Of a DNA stretch of 64,000 nucleotides, positions 25,524-34,383 are shown piece after piece (within the stretch, counting starts at the first letter, position 1; each line of letters starts with the position of its first letter). The stretch is from the NCBI GenBank assembly GCA_038251425.1, contig JBBSBI010000009.1, positions 4,784 to 68,783 on the forward strand, given 5' to 3'. The position numbers and the translations under genes are program-made. Source of the stretch: JBBRRP01 sp038251425. GTDB lineage: Bacteria > Myxococcota_A > Polyangia > Polyangiales > Polyangiaceae. The notes beneath the pieces are model-generated. The model searched no databases. It was not told where the DNA came from and saw only the letters and a list, made by a program, of their open reading frames with translations.

Positions 25524-26024
25524 ATGAAAGCAACTGAATTTTTGAAGAAGCAGCACGACGAAGTGAAGGCGATCTTCAGCCAGCTCGAGAAGGGCAATGG
25601 CCGCTCCGCCGCACTTGTTGAAAAATTGGCGGATAACCTTGCCGCGCACATGGTGATCGAACAAGAACTCTTCTATCCCAGCATTTTGAATGTGAAGCCG
25701 GATCTGGTGCTTGAGGGCTACGAGGAACACGCTGTCGCGCGCTTCGCTCTGAAGCGCCTCATCAATACCGAGCCTGCCGATCAAACGTTTAAGGCGAAGG
25801 TTACGACGCTCAAGGAAATTATCGAACACCACATTGAAGAGGAGGAAGACGATATGTTTCCGAAAGCAGAAAAAGCATTGGGCGATGGGTCGGAAGAACT
25901 CTGCGCCGAAATGAAAACGCTTTTCGAAAAAACCAAGCGGAATGGCTATGCGCAAATGGTGGGCCGTGGCGGCTCCGCCATAACGTCCGCCAACGCGCCT
26001 GCCCTCGATTCCGCTGAGTCCTGA
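25524..26024 (+). CDS. Hemerythrin-like HHE domain protein
   Basis: 166-aa cytoplasmic four-helix protein expected to bind a diiron site. Candidate ligands are His11 (KKQHDEV), His42 and Glu46 (AAHMVIEQELFYP), His69 (YEEHAVARF) and His102/His103 with Glu107 (IIEHHIEEEEDDMFP). Bacterial single-domain hemerythrins are linked to oxygen, NO or iron sensing and to oxidative-stress defence. AGGAGATCACA precedes the ATG. The katE start follows 24 bases after the stop, so the pair is likely one operon directed at peroxide or oxygen stress. Confidence 0.9.
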   Translation: MKATEFLKKQHDEVKAIFSQLEKGNGRSAALVEKLADNLAAHMVIEQELFYPSILNVKPDLVLEGYEEHAVARFALKRLINTEPADQTFKAKVTTLKEIIEHHIEEEEDDMFPKAEKALGDGSEELCAEMKTLFEKTKRNGYAQMVGRGGSAITSANAPALDSAES

Positions 26025-26048
26025 CCGTCCAAGTTCTGGAGAATGCTT

Positions 26049-28163
26049 ATGAAACATCCATCCGAGTCCAAAAAATCCGACGCAAACAAGCGGGCTGCGC
26101 CCTCTGTCGTCCGCGACCAAAAGACGGTCGGGCACGGTGGCGAACTTCACCAGACTGCCGGCGATGAGCATCCGAATCTGACGACCAATCAGGGCACGGC
26201 CATTTCGGACAACCAGAACTCCCTCAAGGTCGGCCTGCGTGGACCGACGCTCCTAGAGGATTTCGTCCTCCGGGAAAAGATCACGCACTTCGATCACGAG
26301 CGGATCCCCGAGCGCATCGTGCATGCGCGCGGCACTGCTGCCCACGGATACTTCGAGCTGACCCATTCGCTCGCCAAGTACACCAGCGCAAAAATCCTCA
26401 CCGAAGTTGGCGAAAAAACGCCGCTGTTCACGCGCATCTCGACAGTAGCCGGCGGATCCGGCTCGGCGGATACCCCGCGCGACGTGCGTGGCTTCGCGGT
26501 CAAGTTCTACACGAAGGAAGGAAACTGGGATCTCGTTGGCAACAACATTCCAGTCTTCTTCATTCAGGACGGAATCAAGTTTCCGGATCTCATTCACGCC
26601 GTGAAGATGGAGCCTGATCGGGGCTTCCCCCAAGCGGCGACGGCACACGACACATTTTGGGACTTCATCTCGCTCACTCCTGAGTCCATGCACATGGTGA
26701 TGTGGATCATGTCGGATCGCACGCTCCCGAGATCGCTTCGAATGATCGAAGGTTTTGGCGTGCACAGCTTCCGGTTGCTCAATGCCGCGGGTGACTCCAC
26801 CTTTGTTAAGTTTCACTGGCGGCCCAAACTCGGACTTCAATCGACGATCTGGGACGAGACCGTGAAGATCGCGGGGGCGGATCCGGACTTTCATCGTCGC
26901 GATATGTTCGATGCCATTGCCGCGGGCAATTTCCCGGAGTGGGAATTGTCGGTGCAGCTGTTCACAGAAGAGGATGCGGAGGCATTTCCCTTCGATCATC
27001 TGGATGCGACGAAGCTCATTCCCGAGGAACTCGTCCCGTTACAGCCGATCGGTCGCATGGTGCTCGATCGCTGGCCGGACAATTTTTTCGCGGAGACCGA
27101 GCAGGTTGCCTTTTGCCCCTCTCATCTTGTCCCCGGCATCGATTTCTCGAACGATCCACTGTTGCAGGGCCGCCTCTTTTCGTACCTAGATACGCAACTC
27201 TCTCGCTTGGGCTCAGCCAACTTTCATCAGCTCCCGATCAACGCGCCCAAGTGTCCTTTTGCTAACCATCAACGAGATGGCCACATGCAGATGCTTCGTC
27301 CGAAGGGCCGTGTTGCCTATGAGCCGAACTCACTGGCTGCGGATTCTCCGCTAGAGAACCCCAAAACTGGATTTCGGAGTGTCGCCGTTGAGGACAGCGG
27401 GCAGAAAGGTCGTGTCCGTGAAGCGGCCTTTGCCGACCACTATACGCAGGCGCGGCTATTCTGGGTGAGTCAGACGTCACACGAGCAGGCCCACATCGCT
27501 TCCGCGCTGGTGTTTGAACTTTCCAAGGTTGAGCATCCCCACATCCGAGAGGCGATGGTCGGGCACCTGCGCCATATCGACGAGAGCTTGGCAAAACGTG
27601 TCGCGAACGGCCTCTCCATCGACAAATTGCCCAAAGCTCCCCCCGCCGCGTTACCTGTGGTGAATATGGAGCCGTCCCCGGCGCTTCAACTCATTGGCAA
27701 GATGAAGGACACGCTTGAGGGGCGCACAATCGGTATCCTGGTTTCCAACGGCTCCGAAGGGACTTTGATCGATCGCATCAAGAAGGCAGCGAACAGCGCC
27801 GGCGCCACGGTAAAGACAGTCGCCCTCAAAATCGGCGAAGTCGAACTCGCCGACGGCTCGATCATTCAGGCAGACGCGCAACTCGCCGGAACCCCCTCGG
27901 TCCTGTTTGATGCCGTTGTTTTGGCCCTTTCTGAAGCGGGTGCGAAGGCACTCGGGAAGGAAGCCGCGGCGATCGACTTCGTGCGCGACGCCTTCGGACA
28001 CCTGAAAGCGATTGCCGTCGATGCGGGGGGGCAACTTCTCCTGAATACGGCGGGCATCGAAGGTGACGAAGGTATCGTTGACGCGGGGTCGACGAAGGAA
28101 TTCATCGCCGCCGCGAAGACTCGACAATGGCGGCGCGAAGCCTCGGTTCGCACGCTCGCCTGA
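26049..28163 (+). CDS. katE: Large-subunit monofunctional catalase HPII (KatE)
   Basis: Haem catalase that converts hydrogen peroxide to water and oxygen. The active-site histidine is in RIVHARGTAAHGYFE, followed by the RDVRGFAVKFYTKEGNWDLV region and the distal NNIPVFFIQDGIKFPDLIHA. The proximal haem tyrosine sits in RLFSYLDTQLSRLG. The length of 704 aa and the C-terminal flavodoxin/GATase-like domain (GRTIGILVSNGSEGTLIDRI, from about residue 555) place it in the HPII clade. ATG 26049 was chosen over ATG 26043 because CTGGAG at 26036-26041 is then correctly spaced. Confidence 0.95.
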   Translation: MKHPSESKKSDANKRAAPSVVRDQKTVGHGGELHQTAGDEHPNLTTNQGTAISDNQNSLKVGLRGPTLLEDFVLREKITHFDHERIPERIVHARGTAAHGYFELTHSLAKYTSAKILTEVGEKTPLFTRISTVAGGSGSADTPRDVRGFAVKFYTKEGNWDLVGNNIPVFFIQDGIKFPDLIHAVKMEPDRGFPQAATAHDTFWDFISLTPESMHMVMWIMSDRTLPRSLRMIEGFGVHSFRLLNAAGDSTFVKFHWRPKLGLQSTIWDETVKIAGADPDFHRRDMFDAIAAGNFPEWELSVQLFTEEDAEAFPFDHLDATKLIPEELVPLQPIGRMVLDRWPDNFFAETEQVAFCPSHLVPGIDFSNDPLLQGRLFSYLDTQLSRLGSANFHQLPINAPKCPFANHQRDGHMQMLRPKGRVAYEPNSLAADSPLENPKTGFRSVAVEDSGQKGRVREAAFADHYTQARLFWVSQTSHEQAHIASALVFELSKVEHPHIREAMVGHLRHIDESLAKRVANGLSIDKLPKAPPAALPVVNMEPSPALQLIGKMKDTLEGRTIGILVSNGSEGTLIDRIKKAANSAGATVKTVALKIGEVELADGSIIQADAQLAGTPSVLFDAVVLALSEAGAKALGKEAAAIDFVRDAFGHLKAIAVDAGGQLLLNTAGIEGDEGIVDAGSTKEFIAAAKTRQWRREASVRTLA

Positions 28164-28185
28164 TGGCTTAGTGAGTCCGGGGTCC

Positions 28186-31080
28186 TTACGCGCCGCCCGT
28201 TCGCCCCGCGAGCGCGGCGACGACCATGAGCAGCTCCTCGGGATCAACAGGCTTTGCCACGTGCGACTGGAATCCCGCGAAGATTGCCCGCGTTCGATCT
28301 TCCATCCGTGCATAGGCGGTGAGCGCAACTGCTGGAACTGCTTTGACGCCTCCTCCCGTTAAGCCTCTCACCTTGCGGATGAGGCTGTAGCCGTCTTCAC
28401 CGGGCATTCCGATGTCACTCACCATCACGTCAGGACGATTGCGCTCGACCTCGTTCAGGGCTTCGCTCGCGGAGCTGGCGGTCGTGACGTGTGCACCGTG
28501 TCCTTCGAGAACCGCGGTGACGAGCGTACGAGCGTCGAGTTCGTCATCGACGACCAGCACGCGAAGTCCATCGAGCCTCGGTGCAACTATGCGTGACGAT
28601 GTGGATGCAGGCGTATTGGTCGCGTTCGCTCGGGCATTTTGAAACACGGCCGCCAGCGGCAACTTGATTCGGAACGACGAACCCTGATTAGCGCCCGCGC
28701 TAGCGGCGCTGATCGTTCCGCCATGAAGCTCCACGAGATGTCGCGCGATGGCTAGGCCGAGGCCGAGCCCACCATGGGAGCGGGTAGTCGCGCCGTTGGC
28801 TTGATTGAAGCGCTCGAAGACGTGCGGGAGAAATTCGGGATCGATCCCTTGCCCGGTGTCAGATACCTGGATTTCGGCCTGGGATTCGGCGCGAGTGAGC
28901 CGAACCGTCACGACGCTTCGGTTCTGGCTGAACTTCACGGCGTTCGACAACAGATTCCAAACGACCTGCTGGAGGCGTCCTGGATCTCCCATGGCATGCT
29001 TGGCATCCTCCTCGAGGAGCACCTGGATGCGGATGCCTTTGGAATCGGCAGCCAACCGCACCGAATCGACTGCAGCGGCGATGATGACCCCGAGGTCGAG
29101 CGAGCGCGGCTCGAGGCGAAGATTCCCGGAAACGATGCGGGACACGTCCAAGAGGTCTTCGATCAGTTGTGCTTGGGCTCGGGCATTGCGTTCGATAACC
29201 TCAAGCGCATGGTCGCGTTTCTCTTGAGACATTTCGGTAGACCGGAGCAGGCTCGCCCATCCCAACATCGCACTCAACGGCGTACGAAGCTCGTGGGACA
29301 CGGTGGCGAGAAACTCGTCTTTCGTGCGATTGGCCTGCTGCGCTTCACGATAGAGGCGTGCATTCTCGACTGCCAATGCTGACACATTGGCGAGCTCCTC
29401 GGCAAATAGGAGATCATTGGGACCGAAGGTGCGTCCTGTTTCGGCAGTCACGAACGTGATCGCGCCCAACGTTCTGCCTCCGCAGCGGAGGGGCACGACC
29501 ATCGAAGATCGCAAGCCCAATTCCCGTATCAGGCGGAGATGCTCGGCGTCGACGGCCGCCTCGGCCAACAAGGTATCCGGGATCACGGCCATGAGCTGGG
29601 ACTTTCCAGACCGAATGACCTCGTGCACGCCGTACGGCGACTTCGGATCGGAGGGGTATCGCTTTTCAAGCTCCTCCACCCAGCGAACCTTTGCAGGGTC
29701 GACATGCGCGACAGCCAAACGTTCGACCGAACTGTCGGAATCCACGATATCGACCGCGCACCAGTCAGCAATGATCGGTACCGACAGCCGTGCGATGCTC
29801 GTGAGCGTGGGGACGTAGTCGAGCGAGGATGCGAGCAGCGTACTTGCCTCAACGAGAAAGCGCCGGCGGTCATCTTCGCGCCGCTTCTCCGTGACATCGC
29901 GAAAGACGAGCACGACGCCAACAAGCTCATTCTCGCCGTTGAAAATGGGAGCTCCGCTGTCGTCGATGGCGATCTCGCTTCCGTCACGGGCGATCAAGAT
30001 CGTGTGGTTCGCCATACCAACGATCTTGCCTTCTCGAATCACCTTGTCGACGGGGCTCTCGACCACGTCGCGTGTCTGCTCGTTGATGATGCGAAAGACT
30101 TCGGCAAGAGGTCTGCCGCGTGCTTCCTCCAGCGTCCATCGCGTCAGCCCTTCGGCGACCTCATTCATGAACGTGATCGCGCCCTCTGCATCCGTGGCAA
30201 TGACGGCGTCCCCGATACTCTTCAGTGTAGTGAAGTACCGCTCAGCACTGACGCGCAGGTCTTCTTCCTGTTGCTTGAACTGGGTGATGTCGGAAAAAAT
30301 CGAGACGGCTCCGTCGAGTTGACCGTCGGCTCCGAAGATAGGAGCGGCGCCTGCGAACAAGGCCCCGTGGCTATCGTCGAAGCGCTGAATATGGACTTCC
30401 TCGGGCTCGACGATTTCTCCCTTGAGGAGCGCGCGAGTCATCGACCAATCCGTCGCCTCGAAAGGCCGCCCATCGGGATGGAAGCCCCGATACTTTCCCC
30501 AATCAGCAATGGAAGCAGCGCTGGCGCTACCCGCCCAGATCTTCTCAGCGGCCTTGTTGTGGAGCGTCAGCTTTCCATTGAGGTCGGAAACGATGATACC
30601 ATGCGGGCTCATCGTCAGAATGGTCTCCATGAGCCCTCTCTCACGAGAAGCCAACACGCTGAGCCGTTCCACCTCGCGACTGAGCGCCTCAACCTGGATC
30701 TCCATGCCCTCGGGACGCTTGTTGGAAACGTCGACGGTGAAGCAACGCGTGTGAAGGAACTCGCCCGTCTCGTTGAAGCGCACGCTCGAGGTGATGAGCA
30801 CCTTGCGCGTCGAGCCGTTCTTGCACTTGAGGCGCGCCTCGTAGTTGTTAAGCCGCTCTCCTGCGGTCAGCCGCCGCAGGATATCCTGGATGGTCTGGTC
30901 GTCAGCGTGGAACTCGACGATGTTGTGGCCGATGTAATCGTCCTCCGTGTAACCGAGCGGTTCGTAGTCGGCAGGGTTTGCCCACAGGATCGTCCCGTCC
31001 GCCCCTACCCAGTGCAAGCCGAGCGCTGCGCTATCGACGAAATCGAGGAGATCTTTCTCGGTTCGGCAAACTTCAGTCAT
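28186..31080 (-). CDS. PAS-PAS-PAS-GAF hybrid sensor histidine kinase with C-terminal receiver
   Basis: 964 aa, no membrane helix, so a cytoplasmic sensor. Order: PAS1 (about 10-125), PAS2 (150-265), PAS3 (280-400, GDAVIATDAEGAITFMNEVA), GAF (415-565), HisKA with SHELRTPLSAMLGW (about 585), HATPase with NLLSNAVKFSQN, DTGQGI and GGLGLGLAIARH, and a REC domain (835-955) with VVDDELDAR, phospho-acceptor Asp in VMVSDIGMPGEDGY and a late lysine in HVAKPVDPEE. The receiver suggests phosphorelay to another protein. It begins 16 bases after the yihY-type gene ends, so the two are probably co-transcribed. Its position beside catalase suggests a stress signal, but this is inference. Confidence 0.92.
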   Translation of the reverse strand: MTEVCRTEKDLLDFVDSAALGLHWVGADGTILWANPADYEPLGYTEDDYIGHNIVEFHADDQTIQDILRRLTAGERLNNYEARLKCKNGSTRKVLITSSVRFNETGEFLHTRCFTVDVSNKRPEGMEIQVEALSREVERLSVLASRERGLMETILTMSPHGIIVSDLNGKLTLHNKAAEKIWAGSASAASIADWGKYRGFHPDGRPFEATDWSMTRALLKGEIVEPEEVHIQRFDDSHGALFAGAAPIFGADGQLDGAVSIFSDITQFKQQEEDLRVSAERYFTTLKSIGDAVIATDAEGAITFMNEVAEGLTRWTLEEARGRPLAEVFRIINEQTRDVVESPVDKVIREGKIVGMANHTILIARDGSEIAIDDSGAPIFNGENELVGVVLVFRDVTEKRREDDRRRFLVEASTLLASSLDYVPTLTSIARLSVPIIADWCAVDIVDSDSSVERLAVAHVDPAKVRWVEELEKRYPSDPKSPYGVHEVIRSGKSQLMAVIPDTLLAEAAVDAEHLRLIRELGLRSSMVVPLRCGGRTLGAITFVTAETGRTFGPNDLLFAEELANVSALAVENARLYREAQQANRTKDEFLATVSHELRTPLSAMLGWASLLRSTEMSQEKRDHALEVIERNARAQAQLIEDLLDVSRIVSGNLRLEPRSLDLGVIIAAAVDSVRLAADSKGIRIQVLLEEDAKHAMGDPGRLQQVVWNLLSNAVKFSQNRSVVTVRLTRAESQAEIQVSDTGQGIDPEFLPHVFERFNQANGATTRSHGGLGLGLAIARHLVELHGGTISAASAGANQGSSFRIKLPLAAVFQNARANATNTPASTSSRIVAPRLDGLRVLVVDDELDARTLVTAVLEGHGAHVTTASSASEALNEVERNRPDVMVSDIGMPGEDGYSLIRKVRGLTGGGVKAVPAVALTAYARMEDRTRAIFAGFQSHVAKPVDPEELLMVVAALAGRTGGA

Positions 31081-31096
31081 GGCGACGGAGAGCCTA

Positions 31097-31984
31097 TTAT
31101 GCCGTGGGGCTTCGGGACATGTGTTTCGCGTAAACGCACGTGAACTCAGCGCCTAGAAGGAGAATTTGCGCCGAATAGTAAACCCACACCACGAACACCA
31201 CAGCCGAGCCCGCGGCACCGTACGCGGATGAGATCATGGCCTTGCCCAGATAGAGCCCGAGCAAGAACTTGCCGAGCGTAAATAGGAAGGCCGTCACGAT
31301 CGCACCGAGCCAAACATCGCGCCAAGCCACTGGCACATCGGGCACGACTTTGAAAATAAGTGCAAAAAGGGCGCTGGTAATCGTGAGCGAGAGCAGGAGA
31401 TTGAGGACTTGCCATAGGAATTCTCCGCCCGCCAAGGAGTCCTGTAAAAACCCCCCGGCCGCCCCAATGCCCGCACTAACGAGTAGCGAGACGAGGAGTA
31501 AAAACGCCACTCCAAGCACCATCGCAAATGAGAAGAAGCGCTCCTTCAGCAATGCCGCAATTCCCGATGAGCTACTGGGGGGTACCTTCCAGATGATATT
31601 CAACGCCGATTGCAGCTCTCCGAACACGCCTGACGCTCCGATTAGGAGGATGACAATGCCCACGATTGACCCAAAAATCCCCGCGTACGGGGCGTTGGCG
31701 TTAGCAAGGATAGCCTGGATCGTTTCCGCTGCTTGCGGTCCAACAAGATTCAGGAGCTCATCGGAAATCCTGCCGCGCGCAGCCTCAGGCCCAAATACGA
31801 CTCCCGCAATGGAGACCGCAATCACCAGTAGCGGAGCAACAGACAGCAACGTGTAGTAGGCAAGCGCAGCGGCGAGGCGCGAGACATTGTCGTCGAACCA
31901 GTTCTTGGCTGCTTCGCTCACCATCTGCCAGGCACGGCCGCTCGTCTGCGAAAGAGATGTTAAGACTGAGGGGTGTGTTGTCAC
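31097..31984 (-). CDS. YihY/BrkB family inner-membrane protein
   Basis: 295 aa with six hydrophobic helices. The family start is seen in DDNVSRLAAALAYYTLLSVA followed by PLLVIAVSIAGVVFG, and later GASGVFGELQSALNIIWKV and VYYSAQILLLGAEFTCVYAK, all typical of the YihY/UPF0761 (formerly BrkB) family. The family's role is unsettled; it was misnamed ribonuclease BN. It is the first gene of a two-gene unit with the hybrid kinase. A weak -24/-12-like element (minus AGGTATGATTCCTGCA, 32045-32060) lies upstream with a leader of about 50 bases. Confidence 0.9.
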   Translation of the reverse strand: MTTHPSVLTSLSQTSGRAWQMVSEAAKNWFDDNVSRLAAALAYYTLLSVAPLLVIAVSIAGVVFGPEAARGRISDELLNLVGPQAAETIQAILANANAPYAGIFGSIVGIVILLIGASGVFGELQSALNIIWKVPPSSSSGIAALLKERFFSFAMVLGVAFLLLVSLLVSAGIGAAGGFLQDSLAGGEFLWQVLNLLLSLTITSALFALIFKVVPDVPVAWRDVWLGAIVTAFLFTLGKFLLGLYLGKAMISSAYGAAGSAVVFVVWVYYSAQILLLGAEFTCVYAKHMSRSPTA

Positions 31985-32094
31985 TTGGTCTCCGCGTACG
32001 AATCAGGGCTTGAAACGGGCTCCTTTTCCATCCGCAAACGGCACTGCAGGAATCATACCTCTGCTCGAAGCCTAGCTGGCACTGGATTGTTCGG

Positions 32095-32110
32095 TGGCAT
32101 GGTGCGTGCA
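32095..32110 (+). promoter_or_regulatory. Sigma-54 type promoter of unknown protein A
   Basis: TGGCATGGTGCGTGCA has GG-N10-GC spacing with GTGC instead of TTGC. The same element at the same distance precedes the paralog at 33716, which supports function. Confidence 0.4.
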
Positions 32111-32149
32111 CTGGTGCTTGGCTAACGTGTTTGAATAAAAGGCGGAGAG

Positions 32150-32623
32150 ATGGTGTTTTGCGAACGAGTGGTCACAAATTGCGCTTCGATCACGGTACTT
32201 GAGAGAGGGGCGAAGAAGCGTCCGTTGGAGCGGCCAGAACAAATGTTTGGCCTTCGCCTTGGCCCTGGCGGAGTAGAAGCCGCCGTAGTCATCGAGGACG
32301 AGTTTGAAGGCGTGACAGGTGTCTGTGAGCGAGCCAATCGCAGGCTCGCTCGGATGAGTGCTCAATCAGTGAACCGCGCAGTGGTCTATCAAGTGGGCGA
32401 TGATGATTCCGAGGCCGCCCTCTTGGCGCGAGTGAATCTCTTCGAAGTTGCTCTCACCTGGTTGGGGCAATCAGCAACGGGTGGGGCATTGCGCATCATT
32501 GTCCCCACTCTGAGTGAATCGACTGTTCGGGACGACGTTTTGACCGTAGTCGGCCCTCTCACCAGTATTGCTGCGCGGTCGGTGGATATCAGTACCTTTT
32601 GGCGGGCGCCCCTCGGTGCTTGA
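32150..32623 (+). CDS. Unknown protein, paralog A of a flanking pair
   Basis: 157 aa, no signal peptide or membrane helix. Its sequence aligns over nearly its whole length with the product at 33716-34201: CERVVTNCASITVLERGAKK against CERSVMNCASITVLERGAKQ, VNRAVVYQVGDDDSEAALLA against VSRAVVYQIGDDESKAAVLG, and VALTWLGQSATGGALRIIVP against VALTWLGQSTTGGSLRIILP. No domain family was recognised. The conserved core suggests a folded globular protein. The two copies flank pldA, which lies on the other strand. ATG 32150 follows GGAGAG very closely. Confidence 0.65.
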   Translation: MVFCERVVTNCASITVLERGAKKRPLERPEQMFGLRLGPGGVEAAVVIEDEFEGVTGVCERANRRLARMSAQSVNRAVVYQVGDDDSEAALLARVNLFEVALTWLGQSATGGALRIIVPTLSESTVRDDVLTVVGPLTSIAARSVDISTFWRAPLGA

Positions 32624-32638
32624 AGCCAGAACTGCACA

Positions 32639-33418
32639 TCAGCGGGCGCGGTCGGTGAACCCAATCCCCACGCGAGCGCTCCTACTAGACTGACCGAACG
32701 TGCCCAGCGTCTCGCCGTAGCCGCCAAAATACTGGAACCAGAGGTACGGCGCGAACTTCCAGGCTTTGCCCAAGAGGCGTTGATACGTGGGTCGCCAGCG
32801 CGCGTCGACCGTCATGCTGCCCTTGCCGAGTTCTCGACTCGTTCCCTTGCGCAGCGCCACAGTGACCAAGCTGTTCATGTGCCAGGTGTCGGTGTCGGCG
32901 CCCACGCCGAGCAGTAGTTCGCCATAGCCTTGGGTACGCGTGATGCCGCGGTTTTCAGCGAGCCCGAGCGGGAGCCACGCGCGCAGTCCTAACAGGCCAT
33001 ACCCCTGCTCGCCGTAGCAAGTTGCCTGCACGTCGCCAAAGATCCGATTCCAGCTGCGGGAAGCGTCGCTCACCTCTCCATTCGATTCGTGCTCGATGCC
33101 GAGCTGCTCCTGGAACAGCCCGCAGCCAGGGTTCGGCTGGCCGTGCAGCCCTGAGTGGTAGTGTGTGTAGTAAATCTCGGGCGCGTAGTTTGATTCGCGA
33201 AAGGGCGCCGAGCGATCGAAGATGTCCCAGAGCGATTTTTGCGTGTAGGCCAGGTACACGGTGTGGCGACTGGTGTTTGGCCACAGGTCATATTTGAGGC
33301 TGAATTGGAACTTGGCCTGGGTCTGGTGCGTGACGCCAGTGACGAAGTAAGTGGGGCGATGAAAAGTGAGAATGTCGAGCTCGGGGGTATCGACTTTCGG
33401 CTGAGGCGCTTGCGCCAA
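32639..33418 (-). CDS. pldA: Outer-membrane phospholipase A (OMPLA)
   Basis: Calcium-dependent outer-membrane lipase. The catalytic triad region is clear: GIEHESNGEVSDASRSWNRI contains the H-x-S and the later asparagine of OMPLA. Aromatic beta-strands run from FQFSLKYDLWPNTSRHTVYL to the end, giving a barrel of about 259 aa. The listed start is TTG 33418, but the reading frame continues upstream through RRAFAGVFAILVVSFATAGA and then LAQ, an excellent signal peptide, to a TAA at 33512-33514. No ATG, GTG or TTG precedes that signal; only CTG 33502 or ATC 33505 could start it. So either a rare start codon is used or a base is missing. Confidence 0.85.
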   Translation of the reverse strand: MAQAPQPKVDTPELDILTFHRPTYFVTGVTHQTQAKFQFSLKYDLWPNTSRHTVYLAYTQKSLWDIFDRSAPFRESNYAPEIYYTHYHSGLHGQPNPGCGLFQEQLGIEHESNGEVSDASRSWNRIFGDVQATCYGEQGYGLLGLRAWLPLGLAENRGITRTQGYGELLLGVGADTDTWHMNSLVTVALRKGTSRELGKGSMTVDARWRPTYQRLLGKAWKFAPYLWFQYFGGYGETLGTFGQSSRSARVGIGFTDRAR

Positions 33419-33661
33419 CGCGCCCGCCGTCGCGAACGAAACAACGAGAATGGCGAAAACGCCCGCAAAAGCTCGGCGTGTCGAAGGGAGGGTCGGGGTC
33501 AGGATGTGATTTTAGCTGCAAGCCCCGTTCCTGCGCCGCCTGTCGCCACCGGCGCATCTTGCCACGCCTCACGCTGATTCGAGCAGCTTTGCCACGTTTC
33601 CGAGCGTCGATTACAGCTGCTAATTGGGATGTGGCTCGTAAGATTCGGAGTGGGTGTTGAG

Positions 33662-33677
33662 TGGCATAGCGCGTGCT
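33662..33677 (+). promoter_or_regulatory. Sigma-54 type promoter of unknown protein B
   Basis: TGGCATAGCGCGTGCT keeps GG-N10-GC and lies 38 bases before the GTG start, matching the arrangement in front of paralog A (39 bases). Confidence 0.4.
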
Positions 33678-33715
33678 TAAGCACCTGGCTAATGTATCTG
33701 AGTCAACACGGGGAG

Positions 33716-34201
33716 GTGGCGTTGTGCGAGCGAAGCGTCATGAATTGCGCATCGATCACGGTCTTGGAAAGAGGGGCTAAGCAGGGACCGTTAGAGGGGC
33801 CGGAACAAACCTTTGGCTTTGGCATCGGCGGAGTGGAGGCTGCCGTCGTCATAGGGGACGAGTACGAGGGCGTGGCCGGCTTGTGCGAACGAGTCGTTCG
33901 CCGGCTCGCCCAGATGAGCGCTGAATCAGTGAGCCGGGCGGTGGTCTACCAAATCGGCGACGACGAATCGAAGGCTGCCGTCTTGGGGCGAACCAATCTC
34001 TTCCAAGTTGCTCTGACTTGGTTGGGGCAATCAACCACAGGTGGGTCTCTCCGCATCATTTTGCCCAACTTGAGCGCACCGAGCATTCGGCATGAAGTCT
34101 TCAGCGTGGTGGGAGCTCTGGCGTTCGTTGCGCCGCGGTCAGTGGATATTTCGGTGCGTTTTGGCTCGCTCCCACTCGCTCTTGATGCGTGGGCCGCTTG
34201 A
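33716..34201 (+). CDS. Unknown protein, paralog B of a flanking pair
   Basis: 161 aa from GTG 33716, the codon that aligns with the ATG of paralog A; GGGGAG lies right before it. The frame is open further up to 33629, but those codons cover the conserved promoter and are not coding. It carries the same core as paralog A (NCASITVLERGAK, VVYQIGDDESKAA, LTWLGQSTTGGSLRI) with a slightly longer C-terminus. The copies have diverged at many third positions, so the duplication is not recent. Function is unknown. Confidence 0.65.
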   Translation: MALCERSVMNCASITVLERGAKQGPLEGPEQTFGFGIGGVEAAVVIGDEYEGVAGLCERVVRRLAQMSAESVSRAVVYQIGDDESKAAVLGRTNLFQVALTWLGQSTTGGSLRIILPNLSAPSIRHEVFSVVGALAFVAPRSVDISVRFGSLPLALDAWAA

Positions 34202-34320
34202 GACGCAAAAGTGCCTCACCGAGGCAGCCGCGCTTGACCTGTTTTGGTGATCACGGCGCCAAGAGCCAGCGGGTGCGCTCCCAGCCGCTCAATGGAGCAA
34301 TTTTGAAGCGACTTTGTAAG

Positions 34321-34336
34321 TGGCTCGGAACTTGCG
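34321..34336 (+). promoter_or_regulatory. Sigma-54 type promoter of the 34.4-kb barrel gene
   Basis: TGGCTCGGAACTTGCG matches TGGC-N8-TTGC with GG-N10-GC. The predicted transcript starts near 34347, so ATG 34384 rather than the upstream ATG 34351 is the likely start. Confidence 0.55.
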
Positions 34337-34383
34337 TTGGCCAGCAGTCAATGAGGGAACCGGGGCTCAGTCGTCCTAAATTC

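Noticed and set aside
29539..31143. Plus-strand frame of 534 codons opposite the PAS-GAF hybrid kinase.
   Set aside because: Antisense shadow of a kinase whose motifs are all on the minus strand.
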